Assembly (NCBI GenBank): GCA_025451235.1
Contig: JANWKT010000008.1
Location: forward strand, 372,001-436,000
Reading direction: 5' to 3'
DNA length: 64,000 nucleotides
From: Flavobacteriales bacterium
GTDB lineage: Bacteria; Bacteroidota; Bacteroidia; CAIKAF01
Part shown: in pieces, positions 49,167 through 58,684 of the stretch
Layout of the letters: each line of letters opens with the position of its first letter
How positions within the stretch are numbered: the first letter of the stretch is position 1
Translations under genes and position numbers: made by a program
The notes under the pieces: generated by a model
The model's database searches: none
What the model was told of the DNA's origin: nothing
Seen by the model: only the letters and a program-made list of their open reading frames with translations

Positions 49167-51692
49167 TTAACTCCCTATAAGGATTTTTATGGAAAAGGCG
49201 CGGTTCTGTTGGATGAACCGGATATAGTAGATCCCATTGGCCAATTTTTGCCCGTTAGCATTTCTGCAGTTCCAATCAATTAAATAGCTTCCTTCCCCAT
49301 GTTTTGAATTTGCCAATTGATTTACTTCTTGGCCTAACTGATTAAGCACTTTTATATTTACGATGCCCGGATGATTAACTGTATAGGAAATGGTGGTATG
49401 ATCGATGGATGGATTGGGATATATGGATATATCCATGTTAGTTGGTAGATCAACCTCTTCAACCGAAATAATGGTTGGATCTGCTGCTTTTGTTTTCCAG
49501 ATACCCCTTCCATGTGTTCCGCATCTTAATGTACTATCCGGAGCGTAATAATGCATATCCTGAACAATTACATTCGGAAGATTATCATTATAACTATCCC
49601 AGGTAGAACCTCCATCTATAGAAAGATAAACCCCCAGATCAGTACCCACATAAATATGATCATGGTTATGTGAACTAATGGCGATGGTGTTCACCGGTAT
49701 CTGAGGAAAATTATCGGCTATCGTGGTCCAGGTATTCCCGAAATCTACAGATTTAAATAATTGTTGGTATGGGGAATGTTTTGATCTGGAGGCGTACAAT
49801 GTACCAGATGTAAGAGGGTCAGCTTCAATATCGGTAACTTTATTTCCCGGATTGGCTATTTGAATCCATGAGGCTCCAGCATTAGTAGAACGATAAATAT
49901 AAGATACACTTACGGCAGGATCGATGCAACCATATATAATATCGGGATTAACAGGATCTATTTCAAATATGGTAATATAGGGAGCTGTATATACCGGATT
50001 CCAATTTGTCCCTGCATTGGTTGATTTATATATTCTATAATCTGTGGCTGTATACAATACCTGGTTATTGATCGGATCTAATACCAGAGGTGTTACAAAA
50101 GTGGTTGCTTCTGTTAATCCAGTATTGATTAGATTGTAACTTAATCCCCCATTGGTGCTTTTCATTCTGCCACTATATAATTCTGTTGCATAAATAATAG
50201 AAGGGTCCGTGGGATCAAATTCACAAGCAAATCCATCTCCCCTTTCAAATTGATTGTAAACTGTTGACGTGTTGAAATTATTATTGTACCAGAGTCCGTT
50301 GTCCTGTGTTCCACCGATTACCCTGTTAGGATCAGATGGTGCTGACGAGGTATAATAAAACTGCGTGGTCATCAAACCATCATTTTTATTTGTCCAACTT
50401 GTTCCGGCATTTGTTGATCTGAAAATACCTCCATCATGTAGTGAATACATAATATTGGTATTCATTGGGTCAATGGCCAGATAATGATGGTCAGGATGCA
50501 TCCAGGGAGGATCTTCCAAGGGTGCATCATCTCCATAATTCCAGCTGATACCCCCATCTGTTGATTTATACAAAAATATTCCTCCTGCCCAAACTGTATT
50601 GGTATCGATAGGAGAAACTTTGGTAACATTGGCATACCAACCTTGGCATACATCACTCGGAGTTGGATAACAGTAAAAATCAACCGAGAAAGGCAACAAA
50701 TTCCATGTATTTCCTCCATCCGTTGTTTTATACAATCCTTGCAACTGTCCAGATTCGCTGCTCGTTGCAGATTCTGATATCCCGGCATAGATCGTATTCG
50801 GAAAACTATCACACATACTTAGGGTAGTAAATCCAATCGAATCGGAAGGAGGCAAATTACTTCCCAGCATTTGCCATGTCTGCCCATAATCAGTGGATTT
50901 ATGAATTCCACCTGCCGAAGTTTGATAATCCTGCAAAGAGGCATACACCATATTCGGACTTTGCTTATTGATCTCAATAGATGTTCCTACTCCGGGTAAT
51001 TCCAATGTCCAGTTATCACCATAATCCTGCGATACATATATGCCATCCGTGGTTGCTAAGTATACATTGGCCGGATTCACCGGGTCCCATTCAAGATCCA
51101 AAGAAGCAAATTGAAGTGAATCAGCAACAGCCAGGGAGGTGGGGTTCCATGTTAGACCAGCATCTGTAGATTTAAGCACACCAATACCGTATTGGAACCA
51201 GGTACTTAATAAAAATCCTTCACCGGTTCCAATCAACAACATATTGTTGTCTTGTGGATTTATGGAAACCGCACCTATGCCAAGGGAAGGAAGATTATCG
51301 GTAAGAGGTAACCAGGAATTACCGCTGTTGGTAGTTTTCCATAAACCTCCGGTTGAAGATCCTGCATATATCGTGGAACTATTGATTGGATCGAATGCCA
51401 AGGTTAACATTCTTCCAGCTTGATGGCTAGGTCCGCACGTTTGCCAATCGGCTACCAGTGTTAATCGTTGAGATTTTAGCAGTTCTGTTTTTGTATTTTC
51501 AAAAGCTCTCCATCTGGCAGTTTCAATATTTACTACAGAAGAATCATGCTTCACTTTATAAAACCATTCCTGGCGTTTCTTTTGTTTTTTTTCATCTGCA
51601 GGACTATTATCCAGGATCCGAACTTGCATTTGCTGCGGAAATATGCCAACGCAAATAAATAAAGCGTAGAACACGAATAAACATTGTCTCAT
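49167..51692 (-). CDS. Asp-box (sortilin/BNR-like) repeat protein with T9SS type A tail
   Basis: 841 aa. Signal MRQCLFVFYALFICVGIFPQ. The body is a beta-propeller of at least twelve SxDxGxTW-type Asp-boxes (STDAGLTWN, TTDGGNTWN, STDGGISWN, STNAGTSWT, STNAGASWI, SVDFGNTWT, SIDGGSTWD and others), the sortilin/VPS10 or photosystem-stability style of repeat. The last 85 residues (YPNPSIDHTTISYTVNHPG to FIQQNRAFSIKIL) are a T9SS type A sorting domain. The start at 51692 is chosen because the -7 box at 51715-51722 leaves no room for the ATG at 51710. Confidence 0.88.
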   Translation of the reverse strand: MRQCLFVFYALFICVGIFPQQMQVRILDNSPADEKKQKKRQEWFYKVKHDSSVVNIETARWRAFENTKTELLKSQRLTLVADWQTCGPSHQAGRMLTLAFDPINSSTIYAGSSTGGLWKTTNSGNSWLPLTDNLPSLGIGAVSINPQDNNMLLIGTGEGFLLSTWFQYGIGVLKSTDAGLTWNPTSLAVADSLQFASLDLEWDPVNPANVYLATTDGIYVSQDYGDNWTLELPGVGTSIEINKQSPNMVYASLQDYQTSAGGIHKSTDYGQTWQMLGSNLPPSDSIGFTTLSMCDSFPNTIYAGISESATSSESGQLQGLYKTTDGGNTWNLLPFSVDFYCYPTPSDVCQGWYANVTKVSPIDTNTVWAGGIFLYKSTDGGISWNYGDDAPLEDPPWMHPDHHYLAIDPMNTNIMYSLHDGGIFRSTNAGTSWTNKNDGLMTTQFYYTSSAPSDPNRVIGGTQDNGLWYNNNFNTSTVYNQFERGDGFACEFDPTDPSIIYATELYSGRMKSTNGGLSYNLINTGLTEATTFVTPLVLDPINNQVLYTATDYRIYKSTNAGTNWNPVYTAPYITIFEIDPVNPDIIYGCIDPAVSVSYIYRSTNAGASWIQIANPGNKVTDIEADPLTSGTLYASRSKHSPYQQLFKSVDFGNTWTTIADNFPQIPVNTIAISSHNHDHIYVGTDLGVYLSIDGGSTWDSYNDNLPNVIVQDMHYYAPDSTLRCGTHGRGIWKTKAADPTIISVEEVDLPTNMDISIYPNPSIDHTTISYTVNHPGIVNIKVLNQLGQEVNQLANSKHGEGSYLIDWNCRNANGQKLANGIYYIRFIQQNRAFSIKILIGS

Positions 51693-51714
51693 TAGATTCC
51701 ACCTCTTCATCCTA

Positions 51715-51722
51715 CAAATATA
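51715..51722 (-). promoter_or_regulatory. -7 promoter element for the Asp-box protein
   Basis: TATATTTG on the minus strand, an exact TAnnTTTG, 22 bases before the ATG at 51692. Confidence 0.5.
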
Positions 51723-51737
51723 TTTAATTATTTACGA

Positions 51738-52349
51738 CTATTGGTTCAGCGTTGATTGCTTTTTAGAGCTGAAGGTCATATAGATAGTATAGAAAACAAG
51801 AAATGGGATTAACACGATAGAAAGAGTGGAAACCAACAGCCCCCAAAAAGCAAATAGAGAAAACAAAAGGAAATCAACCAAAGTTGGCCGGCAGTCTTTA
51901 GGATGTTGGTCCAATAATAAATAGGATCTTAATGCATCCATCTTCATATCAAGTGCTTCATCATTCGACAGTGTATCGTGGTATAAACATTTGGTTCTTC
52001 TCCCTCTTGCAAATGCCTTGAGGAGATTTCGAAAATTGAGTGGGATCCCTAACATAAATCCACTTGTATCAATTAAAAAGGCTGCCCAATATTTTCTACA
52101 TCCTGAAGCAATCTCCCATGCACTTATTTCACTTTCCCCGGCCAGAGAGGAGGCCGAATAGCCTGTCACCAAATGATGGATATCATGTTTGATCAACGCT
52201 TTTCTCCTGGCGTCAAAATTCGGAAAATAAAAATAAATTTTTTTTGACATTTCTATCCGAACACTTGAACTCCTTTGACCTCCATCCAATTCCAGGTGAT
52301 TGTCTTTGTAAAACTGTTCGAGTATTTCTCTGGGTGTTTTTTCTTCCAC
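51738..52349 (-). CDS. Coq4-like HDxxH membrane-associated protein
   Basis: 203 aa. KHDIHHLVTGYSASSLAGESE carries an HDxxH...E arrangement like the zinc site of Coq4 (ubiquinone biosynthesis), though the gap to the Glu is one residue longer than usual. A C-terminal hydrophobic pair of helices (FLLFSLFAFWGLLVSTLSIVLIPFLVFYTIYM) anchors it to the membrane. Bacteroidota use menaquinone, so a Coq4 role is only a suggestion. Starts with GTG. Confidence 0.5.
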   Translation of the reverse strand: MEEKTPREILEQFYKDNHLELDGGQRSSSVRIEMSKKIYFYFPNFDARRKALIKHDIHHLVTGYSASSLAGESEISAWEIASGCRKYWAAFLIDTSGFMLGIPLNFRNLLKAFARGRRTKCLYHDTLSNDEALDMKMDALRSYLLLDQHPKDCRPTLVDFLLFSLFAFWGLLVSTLSIVLIPFLVFYTIYMTFSSKKQSTLNQ

Positions 52350-52594
52350 AGCTTTTGTTTTTTATTGCTGGCGTTGCCGAAGTTACTTATAATTAATTTA
52401 CTATTTCGGTTTAGGTAATTCTGGAGGTACAACTTTTCCTTGATAATTGAGGTGTTTGAAAAGTCTTCATATCTAAATCTTTAAATAAAGATTAAAAATA
52501 CCTACATTAGAGCAGTCCATTATTACACTGTTTTGATTTACCATGACCTCATTGTATTAGGACCCGAAGTATTAAACTGAATAATCAATTTAGT

Positions 52595-54391
52595 ATGAAA
52601 AGGAAATTATTTTTGCTGGGATGCCTATTGGCCATCTCACAAGTTGCGCAAGCACAAATGACCTATACCATTAATGCCTGCGGATATGCACCTATTGCCG
52701 GTGTGGGAACCCCACTTCCAACTGGGGATGATATCGTATCAGGAGCCGTACCCCTGGGATTTACCTTTAACTTTTATGCCACCAATTATACCCAATGTTA
52801 TGTAAGCTCCAATGGTTTTTTAAGTTTTAATGCTGTCGGGAGTGGTTGCTGTTCAGGTCAGTTATTGCCTGCAGCTGGCTTTCCTAACATGATCGCCTGG
52901 AGCTGGGATGATATGTATACGGTTGGTGGAACGGTGGATTATTTCACAAGTGGAGTTGCACCCAATAGAATTTTTGTATTGAATTATAACAATGTTGGAT
53001 ATTGCTGTACATCGAATAATATGGCAAGTGTACAAGTTCAATTATATGAGACCTCAAATGAGATCAGGATCTTATCGGCGAATAACAATCATATAGGCAG
53101 AACAGCAACCATGGGAATTTTTGATCAGATCCAGGGAGCAACTCCGGTTCCTGGAAGACATTCCCAAAGCTGGGCAACACCCGCCAATGATTGTCAATTG
53201 TTTATTCCAGGCCCACTTCCTCCACCTCCTCCACCCTTCTGTTATTCGGGGGGAGCGATTCCCTATGCTCCCGATCCTGTGGGTGGAACTTTTCTGGTTT
53301 TGGGTGATGATCAATATTCACCGGTAGTCAATATCGGCTTTAGTTTTTGCATGGATGGGACCAACTACACCCAATTACTTATTTCCTCGAATAGTTATGT
53401 AGATTTCGATCTTGGATTAGCATCCGGTTTTTCACCTTATTGGATTACTGCACCTATTCCTACCAATAACCCAGCTGAGATCATGAGAGGCTTGTTATCT
53501 CCATGGCAGGATATTTATCCTCCTGGAGGCGGCACTGTGAGTTACCAAACATTAGGCATAGCGCCTAACCGAAGGTTTGTAGTTACCTGGAACAATGTAC
53601 CTATGTATTCCTGCACCGGAATGTTATTCACGGGTCAGTTAAAGTTATTCGAAACTACTAATTGCGCTGAAATACATATTGGCAGCAAACCTATTTGTGC
53701 AGGTTGGAATGGTGGTCAGGCAATTGAAGGATACAATAATGTAACAGGAACCAACGCATGGGCACAAGCGGGAAGAAATGCACCCACCCAGTGGACAGTA
53801 ACCAATGATGCCATCCGCATGGTTCCGAATTGCACACCTTGCAGTACTGCGGTTACATGCACTCCTCCATTACCTATTGAACTTTTATCTTTTGATGGAA
53901 TTTGCAGTAACGATCAAGTGGACTTGTTTTGGGCAACCTCCTCCGAGATCAACAACAATTATTTTAGCGTAGAAAGAAGCAACGATCTTGTTCAGTTCGA
54001 AACACTGGGAACCATCCAAGGGGCTATCAATAGCAATGTTATTCAGGAATATTCCTTTACGGATCATACACCCCGCTCAGGAAATACCTATTATCGCTTA
54101 AGGCAGACCGATATAAATGGCGACTTTAAATATTTCGATCCGATCTCTGTGAATTGCGCCGGTATGAATCTTACCATCTATCCGAATCCTAACCTGGGAA
54201 TATTTAAGATCCTTGGTGCAGATGCCTATAGCGATCTGATGGTAACAGATATATTTGGAAAAGTAGTTTACCAGATGAACAATTTAGCAACCTCAAATGA
54301 TATAGACCTGTCTCACTTGAAAAGTGGAGTTTATTTCATCACTATTCAATCTAACAACCAAAGTTGGGTGAAGAAAGTTGTGATTAACTAA
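52595..54391 (+). CDS. Secreted two-domain protein with T9SS type A tail
   Basis: 598 aa. Signal MKRKLFLLGCLLAISQVAQA. Two related beta domains: YTINACGYAPIAG...LGFTFNFYATNYTQCYVSSNGFLSFN and, after a Pro linker (GPLPPPPPPF), IPYAPDPVGG...IGFSFCMDGTNYTQLLISSNSYVDF. Each continues with an APNRxFVxxxNNV strand, as in NIDO-like extracellular modules. A fibronectin-like part (ELLSFDGICSNDQVDLFWATS) leads to the type A sorting domain (YPNPNLGIFKILG to HLKSGVYFITIQS). Cell-surface or secreted cargo. In the 245-bp gap before it I recognise no site. Confidence 0.85.
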   Translation: MKRKLFLLGCLLAISQVAQAQMTYTINACGYAPIAGVGTPLPTGDDIVSGAVPLGFTFNFYATNYTQCYVSSNGFLSFNAVGSGCCSGQLLPAAGFPNMIAWSWDDMYTVGGTVDYFTSGVAPNRIFVLNYNNVGYCCTSNNMASVQVQLYETSNEIRILSANNNHIGRTATMGIFDQIQGATPVPGRHSQSWATPANDCQLFIPGPLPPPPPPFCYSGGAIPYAPDPVGGTFLVLGDDQYSPVVNIGFSFCMDGTNYTQLLISSNSYVDFDLGLASGFSPYWITAPIPTNNPAEIMRGLLSPWQDIYPPGGGTVSYQTLGIAPNRRFVVTWNNVPMYSCTGMLFTGQLKLFETTNCAEIHIGSKPICAGWNGGQAIEGYNNVTGTNAWAQAGRNAPTQWTVTNDAIRMVPNCTPCSTAVTCTPPLPIELLSFDGICSNDQVDLFWATSSEINNNYFSVERSNDLVQFETLGTIQGAINSNVIQEYSFTDHTPRSGNTYYRLRQTDINGDFKYFDPISVNCAGMNLTIYPNPNLGIFKILGADAYSDLMVTDIFGKVVYQMNNLATSNDIDLSHLKSGVYFITIQSNNQSWVKKVVIN

Positions 54392-54411
54392 GTTTCTGAT
54401 TTCACTATTTC

Positions 54412-54819
54412 TTATTTGGCTTTCATCTTATTTCCTTTGGCTTCGTGGGTCACCTCTGCCAGACCCAAGGCTTCCATTAAGGGGGGGATATACATTCCAA
54501 ATCTTCCGCGAAGTCCTTTCTTTAAACCATACCACCCACCCACTGGATTTTTAGGGGATCGTCCCCATGCTTCCACGGTTCCATCTTTGGCTGGTTTTTG
54601 TTCGTCTGCACTCCCCAGTTCCATCCAATCCCCATGCTTTTTTAACATGGCATGAAGATCAGTAAGGCAACGATAATCATAATGCAAAACAGTTTTACCT
54701 ACCGTACATACCAATATTTCTTTGCCATCTTTTTCGTCCACATGCATGGTATATTCTGATGATAGAGGAGGTGTTTTTAAAACCAACGGTTTTTCTTTTG
54801 TTCCGATCTTATTTTTCAT
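54412..54819 (-). CDS. Conserved hypothetical protein
   Basis: 135 aa, soluble and basic. Features: YTMHVDEKDGKEILVCTVG, LHYDYRCLTDLHAMLKKHG and WGRSPKNPVGGWYGLKKGLRGRFGMYIPPLMEALGLAEV, a Gly/Trp-rich block that looks strongly conserved. I know of no function. Last gene of the sigma-factor row, 12 bp after its neighbour. Confidence 0.6.
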   Translation of the reverse strand: MKNKIGTKEKPLVLKTPPLSSEYTMHVDEKDGKEILVCTVGKTVLHYDYRCLTDLHAMLKKHGDWMELGSADEQKPAKDGTVEAWGRSPKNPVGGWYGLKKGLRGRFGMYIPPLMEALGLAEVTHEAKGNKMKAK

Positions 54820-54831
54820 TGTTCAAATAGT

Positions 54832-55146
54832 TTATGAGTTAAAAATATTACAGGATGAGCCCACTAAAGATAATAATTCTTGTTTTGGTGGCATTTCCGG
54901 GCCACTGGCTTTCAGTTCTTCCTGAAAATATTTGAATGAAGGGAGTTCAAAGAGAATCTTATTGTCATCTTCCGAGTTAAAAAATGCTGTATGGATAAAT
55001 GTCTTTCCATCCGCCAGCAGGCAGGCATTGTAATTGATACCAGGATGATTTAATTTTTGCAGATCTGCCATTACCTGGCGAATATTGACTTGATTCTGAT
55101 CTGCAAATTCAGCCTTGGTAGTATACGTTACTTTTACGGTTTTCAT
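54832..55146 (-). CDS. Small ABM/Dabb-like hypothetical protein
   Basis: 104 aa. MKTVKVTYTTKAEFADQN, then KLNHPGINYNACLLADGKTFIHTAFF and SFKYFQEELKASGPEMPP: a beta-alpha-beta ferredoxin-like outline similar to antibiotic-monooxygenase (ABM)-like or Dabb-like proteins. No catalytic residues are evident. In a row with the sigma factor and START-like genes, gaps of 8-12 bp. Confidence 0.5.
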   Translation of the reverse strand: MKTVKVTYTTKAEFADQNQVNIRQVMADLQKLNHPGINYNACLLADGKTFIHTAFFNSEDDNKILFELPSFKYFQEELKASGPEMPPKQELLSLVGSSCNIFNS

Positions 55147-55154
55147 TTGGTTGA

Positions 55155-55628
55155 TTATTTAGAGTTCATAATGAGTTCGGCTTCTTTCTTCAGATCGGCA
55201 GCAAATTGCTCAAAGGATGCATCAAAAGGGGGGATCATTTTACCATACAAGGGAAACATGAATCCGCCGATCCTTTCAATCATAGAAAATTTCACCATTC
55301 CATTTTCACTTTTTGTTAGCGTATAAACCCTGTTTCCTTGCCCATCGCCCCAAACCAATCTTTTTTCGGGTTCAAATTCTTTTACTTTTAATGTAAAGGT
55401 CCGTTTAGCATCAAGCACCGATTTCAATTTGAGTTTTTCATTCAAAACAATATTCCCTTCTATAGAGGTTACCGTCGAGTTCCACCGGGTATAATCTGAT
55501 GCTTTGGTTAACAAGGCCCATATAATGGCCGGATCAGCTTTGATCTCCGTACTTATACGGGTTTCACGATGAAAGGTGGTTTTTACAGTGGTGGCTTTTC
55601 CATCTGGTTTTTCTGTTGTTGACATCAT
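55155..55628 (-). CDS. SRPBCC (START-like) family protein
   Basis: 157 aa. RISTEIKADPAIIWALLTKASDYTRWNSTVTSIEG, LKLKSVLDAKRTFTLKVKEFEPEKRLVWGDGQG and a final helix (FDASFEQFAADLKKEAELIMN) match the polyketide-cyclase/START hydrophobic-cavity fold. Ligand unknown. Sits 69 bp after the sigma factor gene, probably on one transcript, and may be one of its targets or partners. Confidence 0.85.
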   Translation of the reverse strand: MMSTTEKPDGKATTVKTTFHRETRISTEIKADPAIIWALLTKASDYTRWNSTVTSIEGNIVLNEKLKLKSVLDAKRTFTLKVKEFEPEKRLVWGDGQGNRVYTLTKSENGMVKFSMIERIGGFMFPLYGKMIPPFDASFEQFAADLKKEAELIMNSK

Positions 55629-55697
55629 AGGAATGTTTTAACTTCTATTTTTTGTTTGATACTCTTTTGACGATTGGGTCAAACAAAACGATAGGAT

Positions 55698-56495
55698 TTA
55701 ATCCGGATATTTTTCCATAACCTTCCTATTATGCTCTAAATGATGTAGTTGTAGTTCTGCTGCTTTCGATTGAAAGGGGTCGATTTCTTTCAAGATTCGC
55801 ATTCTCAGGTCAAATAAATGTTCCTTTTCACCCTTCTCAGCTTCTTTTACCAGGTCAATTTTCATCAGCTCCTCCTGGGTATTTTGCTTGGGATTAAAGA
55901 TGCCGTTCAATTCAGAACATTGATGACAAATTCCTTCTTTATTGATCAAGGCACATCTACCATCAAAAATATGGATCATTTTGGATCTCCCGGTATGCAA
56001 ATAATATTTTACCATGGCTTCTGTAGTATCCAATATAGTAGTGATCTCATTCACTTTAAATTCATATACCTCTTTCAGGAATATACAGAGCTGCTGTTCC
56101 AGTGGTAATGATTTTGAAATACATGTAAAACAAAAAGCAATATGTTCCTTGGCTTCAAATTGACCTTGAGGTGAGGTCATTCTTATCTGCATAGCCTCCT
56201 TAAAAAAATCCGGATTCGACATAGCAGCTGCTTTGGTAATATCGGTTACATTTTCTGTCCAGCGTTTTTGTGCCTTCAAATTATCCTTGGCCAGGTTCGA
56301 TGCAATGGTAAATAACCATGTTTTCAGGGAAGATTCCCCTCTGAACGTATTTATTTTTTCTACACCTTTTAAATAAGTGTCCTGTGCAATATCTTCAGCA
56401 TCCGCCACACTGGCGGTAATTCTTACCAAATATGATTTGAGCTGAGCAAGGTGCCCTTCAAATTCCTTGTTAAAAAGTTCTACGGTCATAGTCAA
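55698..56495 (-). CDS. ECF-type sigma-70 factor with C-terminal extension
   Basis: 265 aa. Region 2: FEGHLAQLKSYLVRITASVADAEDIAQDTYLKG and GESSLKTWLFTIASNLAKDNLK. Region 4: LPLEQQLCIFLKEVYEFKVNEITTILDTTEAMVKYYLHTGRSKM. After it comes a 90-residue tail with C..C...CHQCSELNGIFNP, a cysteine cluster that could bind zinc, and an acidic helical end. Most ECF sigma factors end soon after region 4 (about 190 aa). No anti-sigma factor is adjacent; the downstream row is a START-like, an ABM-like and a hypothetical gene. Confidence 0.88.
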   Translation of the reverse strand: MTMTVELFNKEFEGHLAQLKSYLVRITASVADAEDIAQDTYLKGVEKINTFRGESSLKTWLFTIASNLAKDNLKAQKRWTENVTDITKAAAMSNPDFFKEAMQIRMTSPQGQFEAKEHIAFCFTCISKSLPLEQQLCIFLKEVYEFKVNEITTILDTTEAMVKYYLHTGRSKMIHIFDGRCALINKEGICHQCSELNGIFNPKQNTQEELMKIDLVKEAEKGEKEHLFDLRMRILKEIDPFQSKAAELQLHHLEHNRKVMEKYPD

Positions 56496-56812
56496 AGATT
56501 CGATATGGAATTAAAAGCAAGATAATAACATTTTAATAAGACCTACGAGAATTACCGTTATAGATTTGTGTCTTAAATCACAAGTCCCGTATTTCTAAGT
56601 TTTTTTTGGGGCCCCTACGCCAGGCATCCATCACCCCAGGTAAGTTGTGCATGACCTCTGGTATCTGAAACTCAGGACTGCTTAGCAGTGGGGTGCAAGT
56701 TGATGAACCCCGCATTACATTTAGCTACATGGATAGTGATTTTCTCCATGATATTTTTACATTTACCATAGAAAATACCCATGATGAGTCCACACATTCC
56801 ATACATATTTAT
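56496..56812. other. divergent intergenic region, sigma factor and cyclase
   Basis: 317 bp between divergent genes. A GC-rich part (about 56605-56710) contains several short C- and G-runs but no strong hairpin. I find no exact TAnnTTTG box on either side. The open frame that begins at 56693 and runs into the cyclase is not a credible N-terminal extension because a signal peptide starts at 56813. Confidence 0.5.
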
Positions 56813-58684
56813 ATGAAGTTATTTTCGATATTTTTTTTCCTATTCCTTATCATACAACCCGCTTTCTCTCAGGATCCGAATATGGAGTCTTTGATGGATA
56901 TAGCGTATAGCAATAAATTTTCACCTGATGAAAGAGTGAAGGCCTTACATGAGGTCGCTATTATTTTAAATAATACCAATCCCGATAGTGCCTTTCAGGT
57001 GCTGAATGCTGCCACTGCTTTGTTGGAAAATATGAATGATGAGGAGTTAAAAGCAAAGAACCATTTATTGAAAGCCACCGTGTTGCAACATACCGGCAAC
57101 TATCCCCAGGCATTGGAAGAAGCCCATTTTGCATTAAAAATAGCCACTGCAGCGGCCGATTCCGCTGATATTGCAGATTGCTATAATAACATCGGACAAA
57201 TTTATGAGCACCAGGGAGACTATAACAAGGCATTGATTTATCATTCGGATGCACTTCGGATCAATTATAAAATAAACGAACCTTCCAGGATAGCCAAATC
57301 CATGTCCTTGTTGGGGAATATATATGCCTCCTTGTTCCAATATGACAAGGCCATTGATATTTACGAGGAAAGTATGTTGTATATCGATACCGTGAATAAC
57401 CGTTTACAGCTGGGAATTGCGTTGGGTAACATTGGATTTGTGTATTATGAGAAAGGGATAGAATATGAAAATAGAGGGCAGGTAGATTCTGCTTTCAATG
57501 TTTTATATCCCTTGTCCATTAATATTACCCAAAAAGCCATCGATATTTTTGAAGGATTACAATCTAGGCGATATTCCATTATTGGTTATCTGAATAAAGG
57601 ACTTGCCTATAACCGGCTCCGGAATTATTCGGTTTCTGAAAAATTGTGTATGCAGGCATTGGACCTGGCCACTCAAATGAAGCTTCCGCCTTTGATCCGG
57701 GATGCTTGTGAATGTATGTACCTGAGTAAAAAAGGAAGTGGAGCATATCCCGAGGCCTTAAAATTTTATGAGAATTTTGTGCATCTCCGTGATTCTTTGG
57801 TGAACAAGGACCGGGAGCGACTTATGGTGGAAAAGGAATTGGGATTCAATTATGAGAAGGAGCAATTGGCAGATAGCTTGGAGCACGAACAGGAACAGGC
57901 AGCCAAGGAATACCATATCCAAAACCAGCGGATCGGGTTATTTGCTGTGGCAGGAATATTAATTCTATTAGGTGTTTTGGTGCTGGTGGTTTTTAGAGGA
58001 AAGAAACGTTCAGATGAGTTGCTGTTAAATATTCTTCCCTACGAAACAGCGATGGAATTAAAGAAGAAGGGGAGTGCCGAAGCCAAACAATTTGAACATG
58101 TAACTGTATTGTTTACCGATTTCAAAGGATTCACCACTTTTGCTGAAAAATTATCACCTAAAGAGTTGGTGGCTGAGATCGACCAATGTTTTAAAGGGAT
58201 TGATCATATCATGGAAAAACATAATATTGAAAAGATCAAGACCATTGGTGATGCCTATATGGCTGTAGGAGGTTTACCGGTGAGTAATACCTCCAATGCG
58301 ATTGATGTACTCAAGGCGGCGTTTGATATTCTCACCTTTATGAATAAGTTACGGGCAGAAAAAGAAGCAACCGGAAAACCATTTTTTGAAATTCGCATTG
58401 GGATCCATTCCGGACCTGTGATTGCTGGAATCGTTGGGGTCAGAAAATTCGCATATGATATCTGGGGTGATACGGTAAATGTGGCCTCCAGGATGGAATC
58501 CAATAGTGAAGCTGGCAAAATAAATATTTCAGGAGACACGTATGCCCTGGTGAAAAATCTATGTGTTTGTACTTACCGTGGGAAAATAGAAGCCAAGGGT
58601 AAGGGAGAAATTGATATGTATTTTGTAGAGAGCCTGAAGGATCTACCACCCGGTGGTAAGTTCAACTTCCTTCAGTTTCTTTAA
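56813..58684 (+). CDS. TPR-containing membrane adenylate/guanylate cyclase
   Basis: 623 aa. Signal MKLFSIFFFLFLIIQPAFSQ, then about six tetratricopeptide repeats in the periplasm (ALEEAHFALKIA, NNIGQIYEHQGDYNKALIYH, SLLGNIYASLFQYDKAIDIY, NIGFVYYEKG and others). One transmembrane helix follows (FAVAGILILLGVLVLVVF), and a cytoplasmic class III cyclase domain ends the protein: VLFTDFKGFTTFAEKL (metal Asp), IKTIGDAYMAVGG (second Asp), RIGIHSGPVIAGIVG and DIWGDTVNVASRME. The FAYDIWGDTVN pattern fits adenylate rather than guanylate cyclase. Probably couples a periplasmic signal to cAMP. Its last 42 bp overlap the 3' end of the convergent gene. Confidence 0.92.
   Translation: MKLFSIFFFLFLIIQPAFSQDPNMESLMDIAYSNKFSPDERVKALHEVAIILNNTNPDSAFQVLNAATALLENMNDEELKAKNHLLKATVLQHTGNYPQALEEAHFALKIATAAADSADIADCYNNIGQIYEHQGDYNKALIYHSDALRINYKINEPSRIAKSMSLLGNIYASLFQYDKAIDIYEESMLYIDTVNNRLQLGIALGNIGFVYYEKGIEYENRGQVDSAFNVLYPLSINITQKAIDIFEGLQSRRYSIIGYLNKGLAYNRLRNYSVSEKLCMQALDLATQMKLPPLIRDACECMYLSKKGSGAYPEALKFYENFVHLRDSLVNKDRERLMVEKELGFNYEKEQLADSLEHEQEQAAKEYHIQNQRIGLFAVAGILILLGVLVLVVFRGKKRSDELLLNILPYETAMELKKKGSAEAKQFEHVTVLFTDFKGFTTFAEKLSPKELVAEIDQCFKGIDHIMEKHNIEKIKTIGDAYMAVGGLPVSNTSNAIDVLKAAFDILTFMNKLRAEKEATGKPFFEIRIGIHSGPVIAGIVGVRKFAYDIWGDTVNVASRMESNSEAGKINISGDTYALVKNLCVCTYRGKIEAKGKGEIDMYFVESLKDLPPGGKFNFLQFL

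Noticed and set aside
56693-56812. 40-residue N-terminal extension of the cyclase
   Set aside because: The signal peptide starts at the ATG 56813, and the upstream stretch is intergenic in composition.
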